This document shows positions 13,701 to 26,262 of a stretch of DNA of 64,000 nt, piece after piece. The stretch is taken from the NCBI GenBank assembly GCA_050084515.1, contig CM114272.1, positions 51,460,001-51,524,000 on the forward strand, read 5' to 3'. Made by a program: the position numbers and the translations under genes. The stretch's first letter is position 1. Each line of letters begins with the position of its first letter. Source of the stretch: Blasia pusilla (lineage: Eukaryota > Marchantiophyta > Marchantiopsida > Blasiales). Under the pieces are notes generated by a model. It searched no databases, was not told the DNA's origin, and saw nothing but the letters and a program-made list of their open reading frames with translations.

Positions 13701-14403
13701 AAGTGTCTGTGCAGGCTTTAGGTACATGATTAGGAAGTCCAGGCTATCTTGAGCCACTATGTCAGCACATGCATCTTGTGGATTCTCAGGAGGCAGGTAG
13801 AGTGAATTTGAGGTGGAGAATTGAGCTCCAGCACTCTTCCAATTTTCAGACAGTGAGATGAAGTTCAATAACTATGCAACTTGGGATTATGAATGTAAAA
13901 CGTTTCTTGGACGGCCCTATCTTCTTTTCTTCAAGTGCCAAAAAAAGTTTTGTCAGGTCTTAATTTGAAGATACATTTCTAAATTTTGTCTTTTCATTTT
14001 CATTCAAGATAACTTTGTTTATTTTTATGATAGAATAGTTTTTCGAGCGTCCCATGGGCCGGTAAACCAGTGAACATAGAAGTATTATATGCTGAAGGGC
14101 TATGAACTCAACTGTGGAAACATTACCTATTCATAATGAGTTCCACGGACGACAATTTAATGTGGAAGCACATATTTCTGTTCCATGGTGTAACTACGTC
14201 TGCTCTCATTGACTGGAATTCTGGGATGTTTACTTAAAGTTCTGAATTAGTCATTGGTGCCAAGTATTTGCAGGTACACTGAAGATGAAGACTTTGCGGC
14301 TGCGGATGCTGTATTTGAATGTATAGGAGATCCACCAACTGAGAATTTCGATCTGGATTTCGCTGCAAGTTTGCTCACTTCAACGGCCAAATCTGTTGCA
14401 TGA
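10749..14403 (+). CDS. CBBY: Plastid CbbY-type HAD phosphatase, 8 exons, 340 aa
   Basis: Exons: 10749-11120, 11958-12028, 12263-12421, 12646-12712, 12948-13043, 13348-13394, 13596-13676, 14274-14403. Introns are GT-AG and phases close to a 340-residue protein (Arabidopsis CBBY, At3g48420, is about 320). Residues 1 to about 90 are Ser/Ala/Arg-rich and look like a plastid transit peptide. HAD motifs are intact: FDCDGVLVDTE with Asp101 and Asp103 (nucleophile and acid/base), CSTSNEKA (216-223), the motif III lysine in PRKKPDP (Lys251/252) and VEDSHIGL (Glu276, Asp277). VWDVDVYGELLKIGGGKER and HYFNKVGWPE match the cap domain of plant CbbY. Family role: plastid phosphatase of xylulose-1,5-bisphosphate, a misfire product that inhibits Rubisco; activity here is inferred by homology. 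A GGGGAT hexamer run in exon 1 encodes alternating Gly-Met. The first in-frame ATG is used. Confidence 0.95.
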
Positions 14404-16731
14404 ACTGCGACTTCATCAGCCAAAATTCATTTGTCGAACATCTCGCACACCTGTATGCACCCCGCAACGACCCACGAAGGTCCATTACTGTTATATGATT
14501 GCAGTGATGGTTCAGCTGAGGCACATCAGTTGTTGTGCCCACGTAGGAGTGCAAGTCAGCATGAATCTATCCATTCATTTGAATGGTTGCTTTGAGATAT
14601 TGTGTCAATCATGCAATACAAGAAATTTGATACTTTCCTTTCAAAGATTAACAACTCAGGAAATAAATAATTTCTTCTTGCAATTTTGTTGAGAACTGTG
14701 GAGAGTGAATGAGTTCTGGATCCATAGAAGAAATAAAAGAATAAAAGAGAATGGGATAACTCATTATGAGTCGAAGAAAGGTGGGATTTGATGAAATGGG
14801 AGCATGAATGTGACGATCAGGATGTTAGATTTGCATTGAATCTTCTAAAACTAATTTGTGTGCAAAATTAGAAAAGAAAATGTGGAGAAAATTGAAAAGA
14901 AAGTGAAAAAAACTGTGGGAAAGATTGTGGAAATTCTTATGAGCACGAATGTAACTTGAAAGGTTTGAAATAAGAAGAAATTTCCTAAATGAACATCGGA
15001 CGTACATGGTTTAGGGCGAAGTCCAGCAAAGGTAAACAAATTAAACCACAAAAAGTGATTTGCTATTATCTCCTCTTTGGAGGGTAGAGTAGTCACAAAA
15101 TAATGTGAATATATGGAGAAATTCAATGAGAAATAGTGGGAATTGTTCATGACAACTAGAAATCATCTGGATGCATCTAGTCACTAGTGATTTGATGCAT
15201 TGAGATGTAGTGGAGTTGAAATTGCCACATTTTAGCTTGGCATGGGGAATTGAGTATGTGCATCTCCAAACCTGTCGTATGTGTCTTGCAGGAAACCACA
15301 GCACTAAAAACCCTTCAACATAGGTCAGATCGCCACACAAATGCATTTCTAGTTGGATCAATTGTCCATTTGAGATAGAACCTCGTAATTGAGGAGAATG
15401 GGCTGATCGTATGTCGTAACTGACACTCCTGTTCTTGCACTTGAAGAGAAAGGAGTGTTAGCGCTGACCCCCGCCGACTCGCGCATGAATAGCAACACTG
15501 TGAGTCTTACGGGTATTCCGGGACCTGACCTTGTGGGTTTCTGATGGATAAGACAAATGGGTCACTTCACGAGATCTACACTCGTGGCTACATGAGACTT
15601 ACCTGAGTCGTGGGATTCACCTAGCGAAGTGCACTTGTTTGGCGATCTGACCTATTTTGAAGGGTTTTTAGTGCTGAGGTTGACAAGAAGTTCGTAATGT
15701 GGACTTGTAGTCCCGACATATCCTTTGACTTGCACTACCTCCAATGCCTCACCACCAACTTGAACATGTTAAGCTTAAAGGAATTGTGTACTCTAATCTT
15801 TCTTTTTTATTAGTGATCCATTTTTCTGCTGTTGGTTGCCGTTCTAACGAGTGTCACAGAATTTGGGTGGGCAAAGAGTGTTTGTCAATGAATTGAAAAC
15901 CAAATGATCAGATAAGTATCATCAACACAGTTAGTGACCAACTGCTTTGTTGTGAAAAGAAAGTGGTATGCAAGTGAAGACCATCTGATTTCAATCAACA
16001 GATTTGAATCCTCTGAAAGTATGACAATTGTGCCTGGGACTATAGAAGCTCTGTTATAAGAAACAGCTGTTGCAACTATGGCATAAAAACTGTACAATGC
16101 CTCACACTCTTCCATATAATTGAGTCACATAAACCCTAAAACCCTGCACTACCACATCTGCCACTAGTCCACCTGTAATTGAATAACTCCAGTTCAGTGA
16201 AGTGATCAATTGCATTGATGGATGTGACAACATATGTAGTGTTTTCTCCTTGTCAACACAAATCCGTTGAATACAAACTCAGATCCGGTAAGTAGCCCGT
16301 TCAATGTCACCCACCATTAGACCCTCCTGATTGGGGTCCAGATGCAATCAAGAAACATACTGTGGTTGTTATAGATGATAAAGATCACTATGATCCACAT
16401 ATTGTCCAAATTGGATGAGAGCCATACAGCAACATTCCAATGTAACATCCAAAAGAAGTCATAATCCAAGAACAAGGGCTTTCTACGAAGATTCTTCTGA
16501 GGAATTCTCTCCAAGGATGTTCAAATGATTCCAAAAGAAATGTGAGCCACATCGATGGGATGAAATTCTCACGGCAGCTCAGAGATCATAAGCATCTCTC
16601 AACTGGAAAATCAATTTATGAATGGATTTCCTCCCAACTCTGGTCTGGTGGCTCAAGGAAATGCCCAAATTCATTAGGACCTATAAAACTAATTACTTCC
16701 ATCATAGGTATAACTCACCATTGGCATCTCA
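14404..16731. other. Convergent intergenic region, no gene recognised
   Basis: This separates the 3' ends of the CbbY and CGR-type genes and probably contains both 3' untranslated regions. No domain is visible in any frame. An inverted repeat at 15293-15345 / 15627-15680 is listed separately. Confidence 0.6.
15293..15680. repeat. Inverted repeat, about 50-bp arms, 280-bp spacer
   Basis: The reverse complement of the left arm (15293-15345) reads tgtggcgatctgacctatg then aagggtttttagtgctgtgg. The plus-strand right arm (15627-15680) reads tttggcgatctgacctattt then aagggtttttagtgctgagg. Only a handful of positions differ. A transcript would fold into a long imperfect hairpin. It may be a foldback transposon remnant or a small-RNA precursor; neither is shown. 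Confidence 0.75.
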
Positions 16732-19700
16732 TTATGATTCAGGAACCACAAGATGAAATATGTTGGAGTTGGTCCTGAAAGATTTCTCAATTTGTAACTT
16801 TTCAAATCTCTTAGAAACTTCATCATCTTCTTGAAAACCAACCCCTTGCAATCGACGTTGCCACCATGCTCTATTTCGAGGTTTAAGCTGCAAGGAAGAT
16901 ATCTGTCAGTCATCCTGAACATCATCTTAATTTGTAACAATTTGGGCTTACCCTCTTAGTGAGTTAGTTCCCTTTCAGTTTGTATTTGGAGAGAGTCCAT
17001 AAGGTATTCATATTATCGAAAGAGTTTCGACTGTCACTACCTTCCTATGAAAATACTAAAATTCTTACTGTTGTGGTAGCTTCAGCATAGACTCAAACAC
17101 TTCTTAGTACAGAAATTTTAAGTCACCAAGAAGAATTGGCACTTACGGGCTTTTGCATCTTCCCAGGCACGTTACTTCTTCCTCCATTTCCTGTTAAAAT
17201 TTTACAACAGGATCAAAACTTGAGGTTGCTACTTTCAAGCCCACATGAATAGCAATCACGATAGAGGGGGAAAACAAAAGGGAGAACCTAGTTACAAGAG
17301 TGGACTAATGGTTAGGTCACAATATTTGGATCAGACATGGTCACCTGCTCCCATACATTGCAAAGCAAATACAACACAATCAAGGAAATGCTACATGATG
17401 GCATGATTCCCTTCCGCTCCTTGGAAAGCATTGGTACGACAAGCTCCCCAGTACTTGGATTCATTGTTCTTCACTACAACATCCTAACATGAAATGGCAA
17501 TTAAGGCTCTTTCAGCACATCAACATCTTTGGCGATGCACACAGGTGATTGTTCCATTTGAATCACTTCAGACTTCCTGATAAATCTCTTAAGGTGACTA
17601 CAAACAAATGAGGCAAAAAATAAGGCATTCCACATAAAAGAAAGGACAATACCTATAACAAGAACCACTCTGTGAGAGGAGACACGAGCAAGGTCAGCAA
17701 GTGTTTGATTAACGTCCTTGGAAATCATCCTATCAAGACTTCCTGTGACAAGCACAAAAGAAAAGGAGTTTGCTCTGTATGGAAGGGGCCTGGCGGGATC
17801 TGCCACGCGGACAAGTCCTTTCCGTATATAATTTCTGCACAGCCTGTGAACAGGTGTCTTCATTTCAAATGGTTGAATGCCCCAAACTTCATTGTCATCT
17901 TCCTTCAGCAACTCTGACACCACTCCACAAGTGCCAGGGCCTACATGAAGCGTTCTGTGCATTGTCTTCCCATAAACCTCCTGAAGAATAGGAATCGCAT
18001 CACAAACCCGAGATCGGCACTCTAGTTGTGATGACTGTTCACCTGGAGATCAATGAATTCATAAGCCCTGATTTAGCTCCAAAAAATGGATAGCATCTCC
18101 TGTTCAGCTTCAAATCTTCCAATATCCACTACTCTCATGGACTTCCTGGATTGTGGTCTGTCTTGTTCAGACATTGCAGAGTTTGCAATTCACAGGGCCA
18201 TGGCCCTTTTGGGTCCCTGTGGACAATAGATAACTTCATTCATTCATTCTCTCACAAAGTCAACTCCACGCACAGGTCCCCTACTCCTGAGCAAAACAGG
18301 CAAACCAGGGTCCATTGATGCTGGAAATTGAAAAACAACTGAAGCAATATGCTGATATACACCATCAAAGCAGCGCACTCTTTTCTGACAACGGATGGTA
18401 TTACATTAAGAAGGATTCTGTACAACAATAGTCCAGGCAAATCTGTTCAATCATACCTCCTTTCAAAGCTAGAAAGTCACTAAAAATGTCGTCTCCATCA
18501 TCTGCCTTATCTTGGATGATGTTTCTTTCTGACCTCAAATTGCGTTTGAATACCTCTTCCTCTCCTGAGGACAGACCTCTCCTGAAATGCTTCACCTCCT
18601 CTATTTGGGTCTGACGATTGGCTGAGCATTCAAGAAATCACGGTTTGAGTTGACGCTGGCCTCACAAGTTAACGAGCACAAACAGCCATTAATCCTTACT
18701 ATCCGGTCCATTGCAATACACCTGAGACGATCTCATCAACTTCCAGTGACTTAGTATACAATGTCTCCCTCCACATGATGTAAAGTTGCATGCACAGCAG
18801 ACGCTTGCAAATTTCACAACATTCAAGTAACAGGGATGGAGAGACGAAAAGCATCATGACAGATACGCACCTGAAGTTCCCGAATTGTAGCAGATTATGA
18901 ATAGCACACCCTGAAAACAAACCACGACCTTCTGATCAGCGGCCTGTGTGAAACCTACCCCTCGTTTCATTTCCCACAACCTCACATGACATTGAAGATC
19001 ATCTAGAAGAATGCTTCGTAGGGACCAGTTAGAGAGGACACGACTAGCTAGCATTGACGATCCAACCGGTATCCAGGCTTCTAAAACCTGCGCCAGTCTC
19101 ATTCCGAAGAATTTGATATTTGTATCTCCTCCTCAAAGGTCTAGATCCCTCGCGTCATCCTCTCTATGGATGCAATGAAAAACCTTCAAAACCGGCTCGG
19201 GAGCCCGAGGCTTGGTCTCAACGAAGTACGTTCCTGAACATACAATGTTTGATTGCCCACCAGCTGAGGTAATAGGTAGGGCAGGAAAGCCCCAACTGCG
19301 TACCGGTTGCTTCACCATCACTCCGAGAAGTTTCACGCACTTGTCTAGATTCCACTCAGGAAAGGGGCAATGAATACAATATTCATGGGAGAGACGCCGT
19401 CACTTGCATGACACCCGCACTGTAGGGGTGCCTTCCATTAAGCAGCTCCGAAAAGCTTTCCTCCAGTTCAAGCTTCGAATTGGATGGGCAGGAAAACAAA
19501 ACAAATGTAGCCAACTATCTCTCGTTGCTCATAAACTTGGCGTTCCTAACGCGTGAAAGCTAGTGGTGGTCTGTAGATGAAGGGCTTCAAAACAAACTCT
19601 CATGAAGGTCGTTCTAGAAAGCCGACAATGTCATGTTTCGGTAAGTAAAGAAATGTCATGTTTCAGTAAATAGAGAGGCCTTGACTCCAGCTGGTAGAAC

Positions 19701-20269
19701 GAGTAATGTGCAGAATTTCGCGACGCTACGGCGACGAAAACGCACGTCTTCGAACACAATGCCGACTTACGAGGAAGCTGCTGACGTCCACAACAAACGC
19801 AGATAAGAACATGCGTCGCGTTGTGTGGCCCACTGTCATTAACCCCTGGCGCACTTGGGAAAGCCTATCATGGGTACAAATCAACTAAATATGTGGCACT
19901 AAACCTCTGCATGTTCAACTGAAGTTCTCCGAGATGTGCTTACACCATACCCACATCGCTCCTTGCTTACACTTATCTACTCGGTCCACCGCATTTTCAA
20001 CGGGTAAATACCGAAAATCATAGCGCATAGCAGCTACTCACATTCCTTGGAGACGTCAGTGGCATTTCCATGCAAAAGACCTTCGTGTGCTGCCACTGAA
20101 CCCAGAGGGAAGAGTGGCCTACCGTGAGCAGCAAGCAGACGGTAAGATATGGCGATGACTGAGATTTCGGACGAGGAGAGGTTGGATCCGACGACTCATC
20201 CAAATCCTCAGAATCCGCTGCACGACGAGGTGTTAGCGCTCCCAGCCTCCGGGCCATAACAGTAGACAT
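16732..20269 (-). CDS. CGR3-like: Golgi pectin methyltransferase, CGR2/CGR3 type, 5 exons, 258 aa
   Basis: Exons in transcription order: 20269-20123, 18910-18871, 18042-17653, 17190-17147, 16887-16732. Phases close to 258 residues, about the length of Arabidopsis CGR3. The N-terminus is short and cytosolic, with an acidic stretch SEDLDESSD. A signal-anchor segment spans exons 1 and 2 (about 41-57: YLTVCLLLT joined to GVLFIICYNS). The lumenal methyltransferase core follows: AIPILQEVYGKTM, the SAM-binding motif I LHVGPGTCGVVSELL (about 94-108), GLVRVADPARPLPYRANSF, then RAWWQRRLQ, SKRFEKLQ and NIFHLVVPES at the C-terminus. Each block aligns with the family in order. CGR2/CGR3 methyl-esterify homogalacturonan in the Golgi; that role is inferred here. 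Introns 1 (1212 nt) and 2 (830 nt) are long and contain no recognised gene. An alternative start is the in-frame ATG at 20257. Confidence 0.93.
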
Positions 20270-23200
20270 TATCCTTAGTTGCAAGACTTCTTTCCTCTCT
20301 CGTCTTGCACTTCAAGCGCAAGAAGCTACCCTCTGCAACCCTAGCATAATATTTTGCCTCCCGATTTCCATCGCATTTTGCAAGATCCAACCACAATCTC
20401 GACAACCGCCTCCATCCAATCCCACGACCAGCATAACCAGCAATGTTCCAATCCGAGTAGCTCCAGGCGAATGGCTCCACTTCGTCCCTCCAAACGTCCA
20501 AAATTCACAGCTCCAACACAAAGCAAACTCACGGCTAGCAGCTTCCCATCTCAGCTTCCAGCTCTGACATTCTCACGGGACGGGAGTTCAAATCAGGCCG
20601 CAGACCGAGTGGCACAGGCTGCAACGGGTGATCTCTTGCAACCGAACATACGTAACGCACGAGATCCTACATAACTGAAAGCCTGTCACAGTCCTCTCAT
20701 CGCTCTCCTCGAAGCGTGTTTCCAGCGAACCGACTCATTAATAATCAGCCCCCGCCTCTACTCATAGGTGCCCGATCGAGTCCAATGGGGTCGTCCAATC
20801 TCATAGTATTTGAAAATGACAGTTTTTCTTTCGCGTTTCTTTTCATCCGAGCTTCTCACAGATTCTTCGTCGCACCCACTCTGTTCCTACACTTACCCCT
20901 ACCCCGCAGGCGCTTAGTCCTTTAATCGAACGGCCGGCAGAGCATCTGAAGATAGCGCGATGTGATGAGACTGCGACATGTGGCGGAGCTCTACAAACCC
21001 TGCAGCTTTAACATCATCCTGCTGGTCTGCATGGCCGCATGGCGCGCCTGTGGAAAGTGCCACTGCTGATCGGGAAATGCATTCGTGCTGCAGTTTACGT
21101 TCTCTCTTTTTTAAGAAAATAAAACTTAAATAGAAAAATGGATGGGAAACCCATCAGGATACAAACGAGGCCCCGGGGCATAGAGAGAAAAAAAAACCCC
21201 AAGGGCCAAAACCGGCCCCGAAGAGACAAAAGGCCCCTCCCCCCCTTTACGTTCTCCAGATCCTATGTCTATCTTTACGGATTTGCAACCGGCCGGGCGG
21301 GACGGGGTCGGTGCCGGGCGAGGCGGCGCGGCGCGGGGCGAAAAGTTTTCGATGTTGTGACTAGTACTGACTACTCATCGGGTCCCAATGCTTGCCGGTC
21401 CCTAACGCCCGTCGTCCTTGCGACAATCTGATCGGACGGATGTAAGCCTCGCATCTACCACATGCGAGCGTTAAACGGATGACGCGTGGTGCGTCTCTGC
21501 GGCCCCTCTTGTGGGGATCGAGAGGAGCTCTGGAGACAACCGCGCACCAGAAATACGGAACGCGCAGGGGCATGTGGCGACGTGACGTAGCAAGACAGTG
21601 CCCTTGTTGTTGTGCACAAGCGCAACAGCCTCGTGTGAAAAACCATTGTGACGTGGTTTTGCGGAGTTCCGAGTGGGGAGTTCGACAACGTCCCGGCGCC
21701 GTAGGGAAGTGGATGGACTGTCATCCGGAATTTCCCGTTCTCTCTCTGCACCTGTGGTCTAGATTCCACTTATTCTACTTCGCGCGGATATGGTCAATAT
21801 TTCCCTACGAACGAGTTTTGCACCCTATGGTATATCACAATGCAAACAACTTCTTACGGCCACATCCAAAAGGATTTTGTTTCGCACATCTTTCTCTTTT
21901 AGTGTTCTTTAGTCCACCGGGATTGGCAGCGGCCCCTCTGTTTTAAAAACATTTGTTTACATTTTTTATGTCTTGTATGAATATCTTGTATGTCGATCTT
22001 TAAGAATTCACTCTCTTCATTAATCCACACTATTGGTGCCGGGCGTCATTCGGACCGTACCATCTTGTAGAGGGCTTCACGAGTTTCCTCTATCCTTGGT
22101 TGCTCGATCGTGGTTACAGGCAAACCTGGAATCCTCCTTTCGTTACGGGTCGGTTTACGTGCCTTTTAGCGGCATTGTTGATGTGTTTTTCTCGACTTCG
22201 CTCTGGTGTAGGCGTGTGTACACTACGGTGACCGGTATCGTATTATGATTATCATGCCTTAATCGCACGCCCTATTCCAAGCATCCGGATAGTGGATTGG
22301 AGTCGTTACACAGCTCTGAGAATTTTGCTTACGGAGATAATCGGCAGATTTATGATGGAAGTCATGCATGCTATATGCGTGGATTATGAGACTCAGTTGA
22401 GAATCGACAAGGTATTACTTTACTTTGTACCGGTGTAGTACGGGAAGGTGACGGAGCAACATGAGGCTACAATATTCTGTATGAATAAAAATACTTTGGC
22501 GTACAGATACTGTTCCACAGCTAATGATAGGATCAAGAGTTGTAACGGAGTACGAGATGAATCGGTCCGTTGGTTCATCAAGTGTGGAGTGTGGACTTTC
22601 ATGCCAGCATCATTGACGGGCGGCGTTCCCCAAAGATAGTAAGTAGAAGCCTTGCTGTCTTATTATAGGTGCAACCTTTTCAGATTTGAAACTTGTAAAA
22701 ATGAGTCATGGGATGCTATTCGCTGCTGGGATAACAAAACGAGAATGAAAGCGGATGCTATTCGTTGCTCAAGTACGGTCGACCATGTTTTGAGGTTGTT
22801 TCATCCATGAATGCGTTTATGGTCTTCGTTGTCGGTAGCCGGGTCAGTTAAGGCGGACACACCAGCTCCAATAGGGACTGGTTTAACTTCATCCTTGGAG
22901 TTTGAACTTTGGAGGCTCCACAAGGCCCGCGCGGGAACTGTAGAAGAATAAAATCTATCAACCTGGAAATCTGGAATCACCCATGGCTCAAGAAGACAGC
23001 GACACTTCTGCTTTGTCTTCACCGATGCTTTCATAGTGGAAGCTCCGCAAATTTGAAACCTCAAAGTGCACACATTCCATAACGCTTTGTTCAACAGACA
23101 GCATGGAGTGACTGCCCAGGCAAGCATACTCGGTATCTACACCGATTCTACCGAATTCTACAGGTATGCCTTTGAGGTCAGCAACGCATGCGCATGGTGT

Positions 23201-25410
23201 GGGATGCCTCTGCTTTACCGACCTTTTCTGTGCATCTTTGTGAGTTTTCTGTGTGTACCTCTCATCTCGCTACTAGTCATCGGAAACAGAGCACATGTCT
23301 GTGCGACCTGACTCATTGGTACTCTGCACATTAATATCGTCAGGCCAGGCTCCCACATGGATATGCCGTATTGCATTGTAGGAGATGGGTGTATAGTAAC
23401 CTCGAGGGTAACATTCTCATTATAAATGTGAGTGAATGAATGTACTAGTGCATGAGAAAATCCATTATCACCTCGTAAACATCTATGTATGATACCACTA
23501 TGTTAAAATCTATCTCGTACGTATATCCGACTTGTATAAATATCCAAACAAAGACTTGCAGTCCAAAAGAAAAAGAAGAGTGGAGAAAAGTCCTTCCTAT
23601 CTTCATGGGTCCACCTCCCCTTTCTAGTTGTAGTGGACAGGGTTTGGGGGTGAAGGGACATGGTTGAGAGGAGACGTGGGACGGCCTCATTGGAAAAGGG
23701 GAAAATTATAGAGGAGGATCATTAAATGGACGTAGAGGAGGATAAAGGAGGGATCTGTCGTTTGGGGCGGGAGTGAAAGACGGATGGGAGATGTTCCCTT
23801 CTCCATCCATAGTGCTGGCAAGAGCATAGTCTACTGCATTTATTGGGTTGAGGATATTTTTATTATTTACCATACATCCCAAAAATTCATGTCGAGTGCT
23901 TTTATCGATGAAGTGTATCTATGTTGTTAAACTAGAGTGGGATGGGAGAAAGATAGATGGAGAGAAAAAAAAAAAAAGAATTAGTATAATTAAGAAATGG
24001 GTGTTTCTTAATTTAAATTCAGCGCCTCTTTTCTACTCTACCTATTTTTTTATAGGTGTCTGTCACCTGAGCAAACCACAATACATACTTGTCATTACTA
24101 GACTTAAGGATTGGGTTTTCAAATCCCATTCTCTTTTAATTATATAGATTTGTAGGGGTTGTAATGAGTAAGGTGTGACTATTACAAGAGGAATATCTCA
24201 CCCTACTAATTTTTTTTACTAGTAGGGTGCCCTTTTAACGGGTTCATATTTTAAAATTTTATATTGAGAGCGATGTCATGTTCAAATTTATTTACATGCA
24301 AAAATTCTCGTGTAATCACTTTCTTCATTTTAATGTGTTTCACTTCCATTCATTATGTGAAGCAAATTCTTATGTCATGTTCTAGACAATGTTACATACA
24401 ATAAACCATGAGAAAATAAAGATGAAGGCAAGCAAATTCCAACCTTTTGTAAAATTTTACATCGCAACTTATTAATAGTCATGTATAGATATGGAATAAA
24501 AATCAACGCACATCAAATGGTAAACTTGAGTGAGAAGCATCTCTCATCCATACCGCATCCCAATAAATTTTACATTCAACTCCGCACATCAAAAAGTATG
24601 AGAGAAGACACTTCAACTGCATCAAAGAGTGGAAAGAACTAGAAAGTATTGCAAGCTTCCAAGGGTACAAGATTCTTCGGCTTGGATCATCCCCAAAGAA
24701 CTCCTAACACAACCCACCAAGACTACTAGGAATCTCAAGATACAAGGGAATGACCCCTGCACTTATGCTCTATTCTTTAAATAGTCTCTTACAATTCCTG
24801 ATTGATCTTCCTATTTTACTCTAGATTTCTAACTGTCAATCCGGTCCTCTTCGGTTCAGTTTCTCCAACCCTTCACCTTCCTAAGTTGGTTGGTGTCTCT
24901 TCCGCTTCCTTCTGAACCGTTGCGCTGCTCCATTTCTATCTTCCGAAATTGCCGCGACGATTCATTACTTACAGTCTTCGCGGTCTTTGCAATCCTATCT
25001 TCGCGAAGACTCTTATCCTACTTCGCCGCAAAGAGTCCTCCTTCGACTTTTCTTTCTTTCCGCTTTCTTCCGAAACATTCTTTCTCTTTCTATTCCTACT
25101 CTTCATACACTTTTCCGCTTTGTGAAAACTCTTTGCTTTTCTCTTCTTCTTCCTCTTCCTTCTTAGAGTTCTTACTCTTCGCTCTTGGGTCTTCATTCTT
25201 TGTTCACAGTCTTCTCACGAAGACTCCCTTGGATCTTCTGCTGCAAAGAAGAAGTCTTTTAGAGTCTTCGTTGACAATCTTCACCAATATTCATACTGCG
25301 GTCTACCCTAATAAGTACCCGCGCTTCTTACTCTAACTTCTTTTCCAGTCTTTTCCTACTTTTACACCGTTCTCACTCTTCCAAGACAGTCGTTAATCTC
25401 TTACTATCTC
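20270..25410. other. Intergenic region, no certain gene
   Basis: The first part is probably the CGR-type promoter and leader. 21280-21350 is strongly GC-rich. Around 22036 the string ttggtgccgggcg looks like a retrotransposon primer-binding site, but no LTR pair was found. On the minus strand 23127-22801 is open for 108 codons without a recognised domain. 24890-25336 is pyrimidine-rich with recurring cttcg and is open by composition. Helitron-like minus-strand ends occur at 24148 (5' TC, flanked by A) and at 24219-24222 (3' CTAG, flanked by T), but their partner ends were not found. Confidence 0.45.
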
Positions 25411-26085
25411 TTGTCCTTTCATCAGAGTTGTGTCATTCCATGTTTTCACACGATTTTGGTTAAATATAGCTTTTTATACAAAAATGATCTTTCTACCAAA
25501 ATTTCAAAAATGTGGGCACTATACGGCACCCACGAGGCTAGATTTCACTGCAAGGTGCATAATCCTACGTGTGCACGAGGTATTACTGACTAGAGTCCTC
25601 ATGCTAGAGGGATAGGATGGTACGGTTAGGAAGGATCATGTGCGCAACTGTGCGCCATGTCACCTTTCGAACGTGGACGGGAGAGTGGATCCGAGCTTGG
25701 CAGTGGTGCCTGCATGCTTGAGGTGTATGTTGTACGGATCTACGAGGGGTGCAGCCATCATGTTGGTATGTGATGGTTGTTCTCAAGGGTGGCATATGTT
25801 ATGTGTGACCCCCCCTCTTGATGTAGTTCCCACGGGACTTTGGATATGTCCGAGATGTGTATAGGGTAGTACCTCAGGTTAGGGAGATGTGATATTTCTA
25901 TCTGGAGTTAGGGGGATCTAACTGCCAACTAGGGGGGCGGTTGTGTGATCTCAATGTATATGTATGAGTTGATTTATGTACATGTGTGGATCTACCCGTG
26001 TGTGGGGAAGATCAGTGTTGTGCGGTATGGATGTGACCAGCGATGTATGTTTTTTAGCAATGTGTATGCGCACGAGAAAACCCCT
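25411..26085 (+). mobile_element. 3' end of a Ty3/gypsy-like element with a PHD finger
   Basis: A reading frame ending at the stop at 25862-25864 carries a full PHD zinc finger at about 25708-25861: CLRC, then CDGC, WHMLC and CPRC. The spacing is C-x2-C-x14-C-x2-C-x4-H-x2-C-x14-C-x2-C, so all eight ligands are present. Upstream, HVRNCAPCHLSNVDG adds a further CxxC. PHD fingers bind histone H3 tails; here the module seems to belong to a retroelement. The 3' flank at about 25945-26085 is repeated in diverged form at about 35463-35630, downstream of the gag segment, which ties the two copies to one family. Function is inferred from the motif only. Confidence 0.6.
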
Positions 26086-26262
26086 TACCTTAAACTATAA
26101 ATTTCTGAAATAATTACAATATGTGGAAAATTCAATAGTCTTATTTGTCACATCCTAGTTAGACGTATGTAGAGTTCTATCGCGCCGACAACATAGAGGG
26201 TCAACGAACTATTCGGGTGTAACTTCATCTTGAGATGTCGGATGAGGTTGGAAACAAGTCAA

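Noticed and set aside
18252-18595. Minus-strand frames inside CGR-type intron 2, one of them acidic (DDGDDIF)
   Set aside because: The flanking exons join in phase without them and they match no part of the methyltransferase family.
18854-19336. Minus-strand frames inside CGR-type intron 1
   Set aside because: Only the 40-base exon at 18871-18910 fits the family; the rest has no domain and breaks phase.
22033-22060. Possible retrotransposon primer-binding site (ttggtgccgggcg)
   Set aside because: No LTR end, partner LTR or internal coding sequence was found nearby.
24890-25336. 148-codon plus-strand frame rich in Ser, Phe and Leu
   Set aside because: The composition follows the pyrimidine-rich DNA; there is no domain or splice context.
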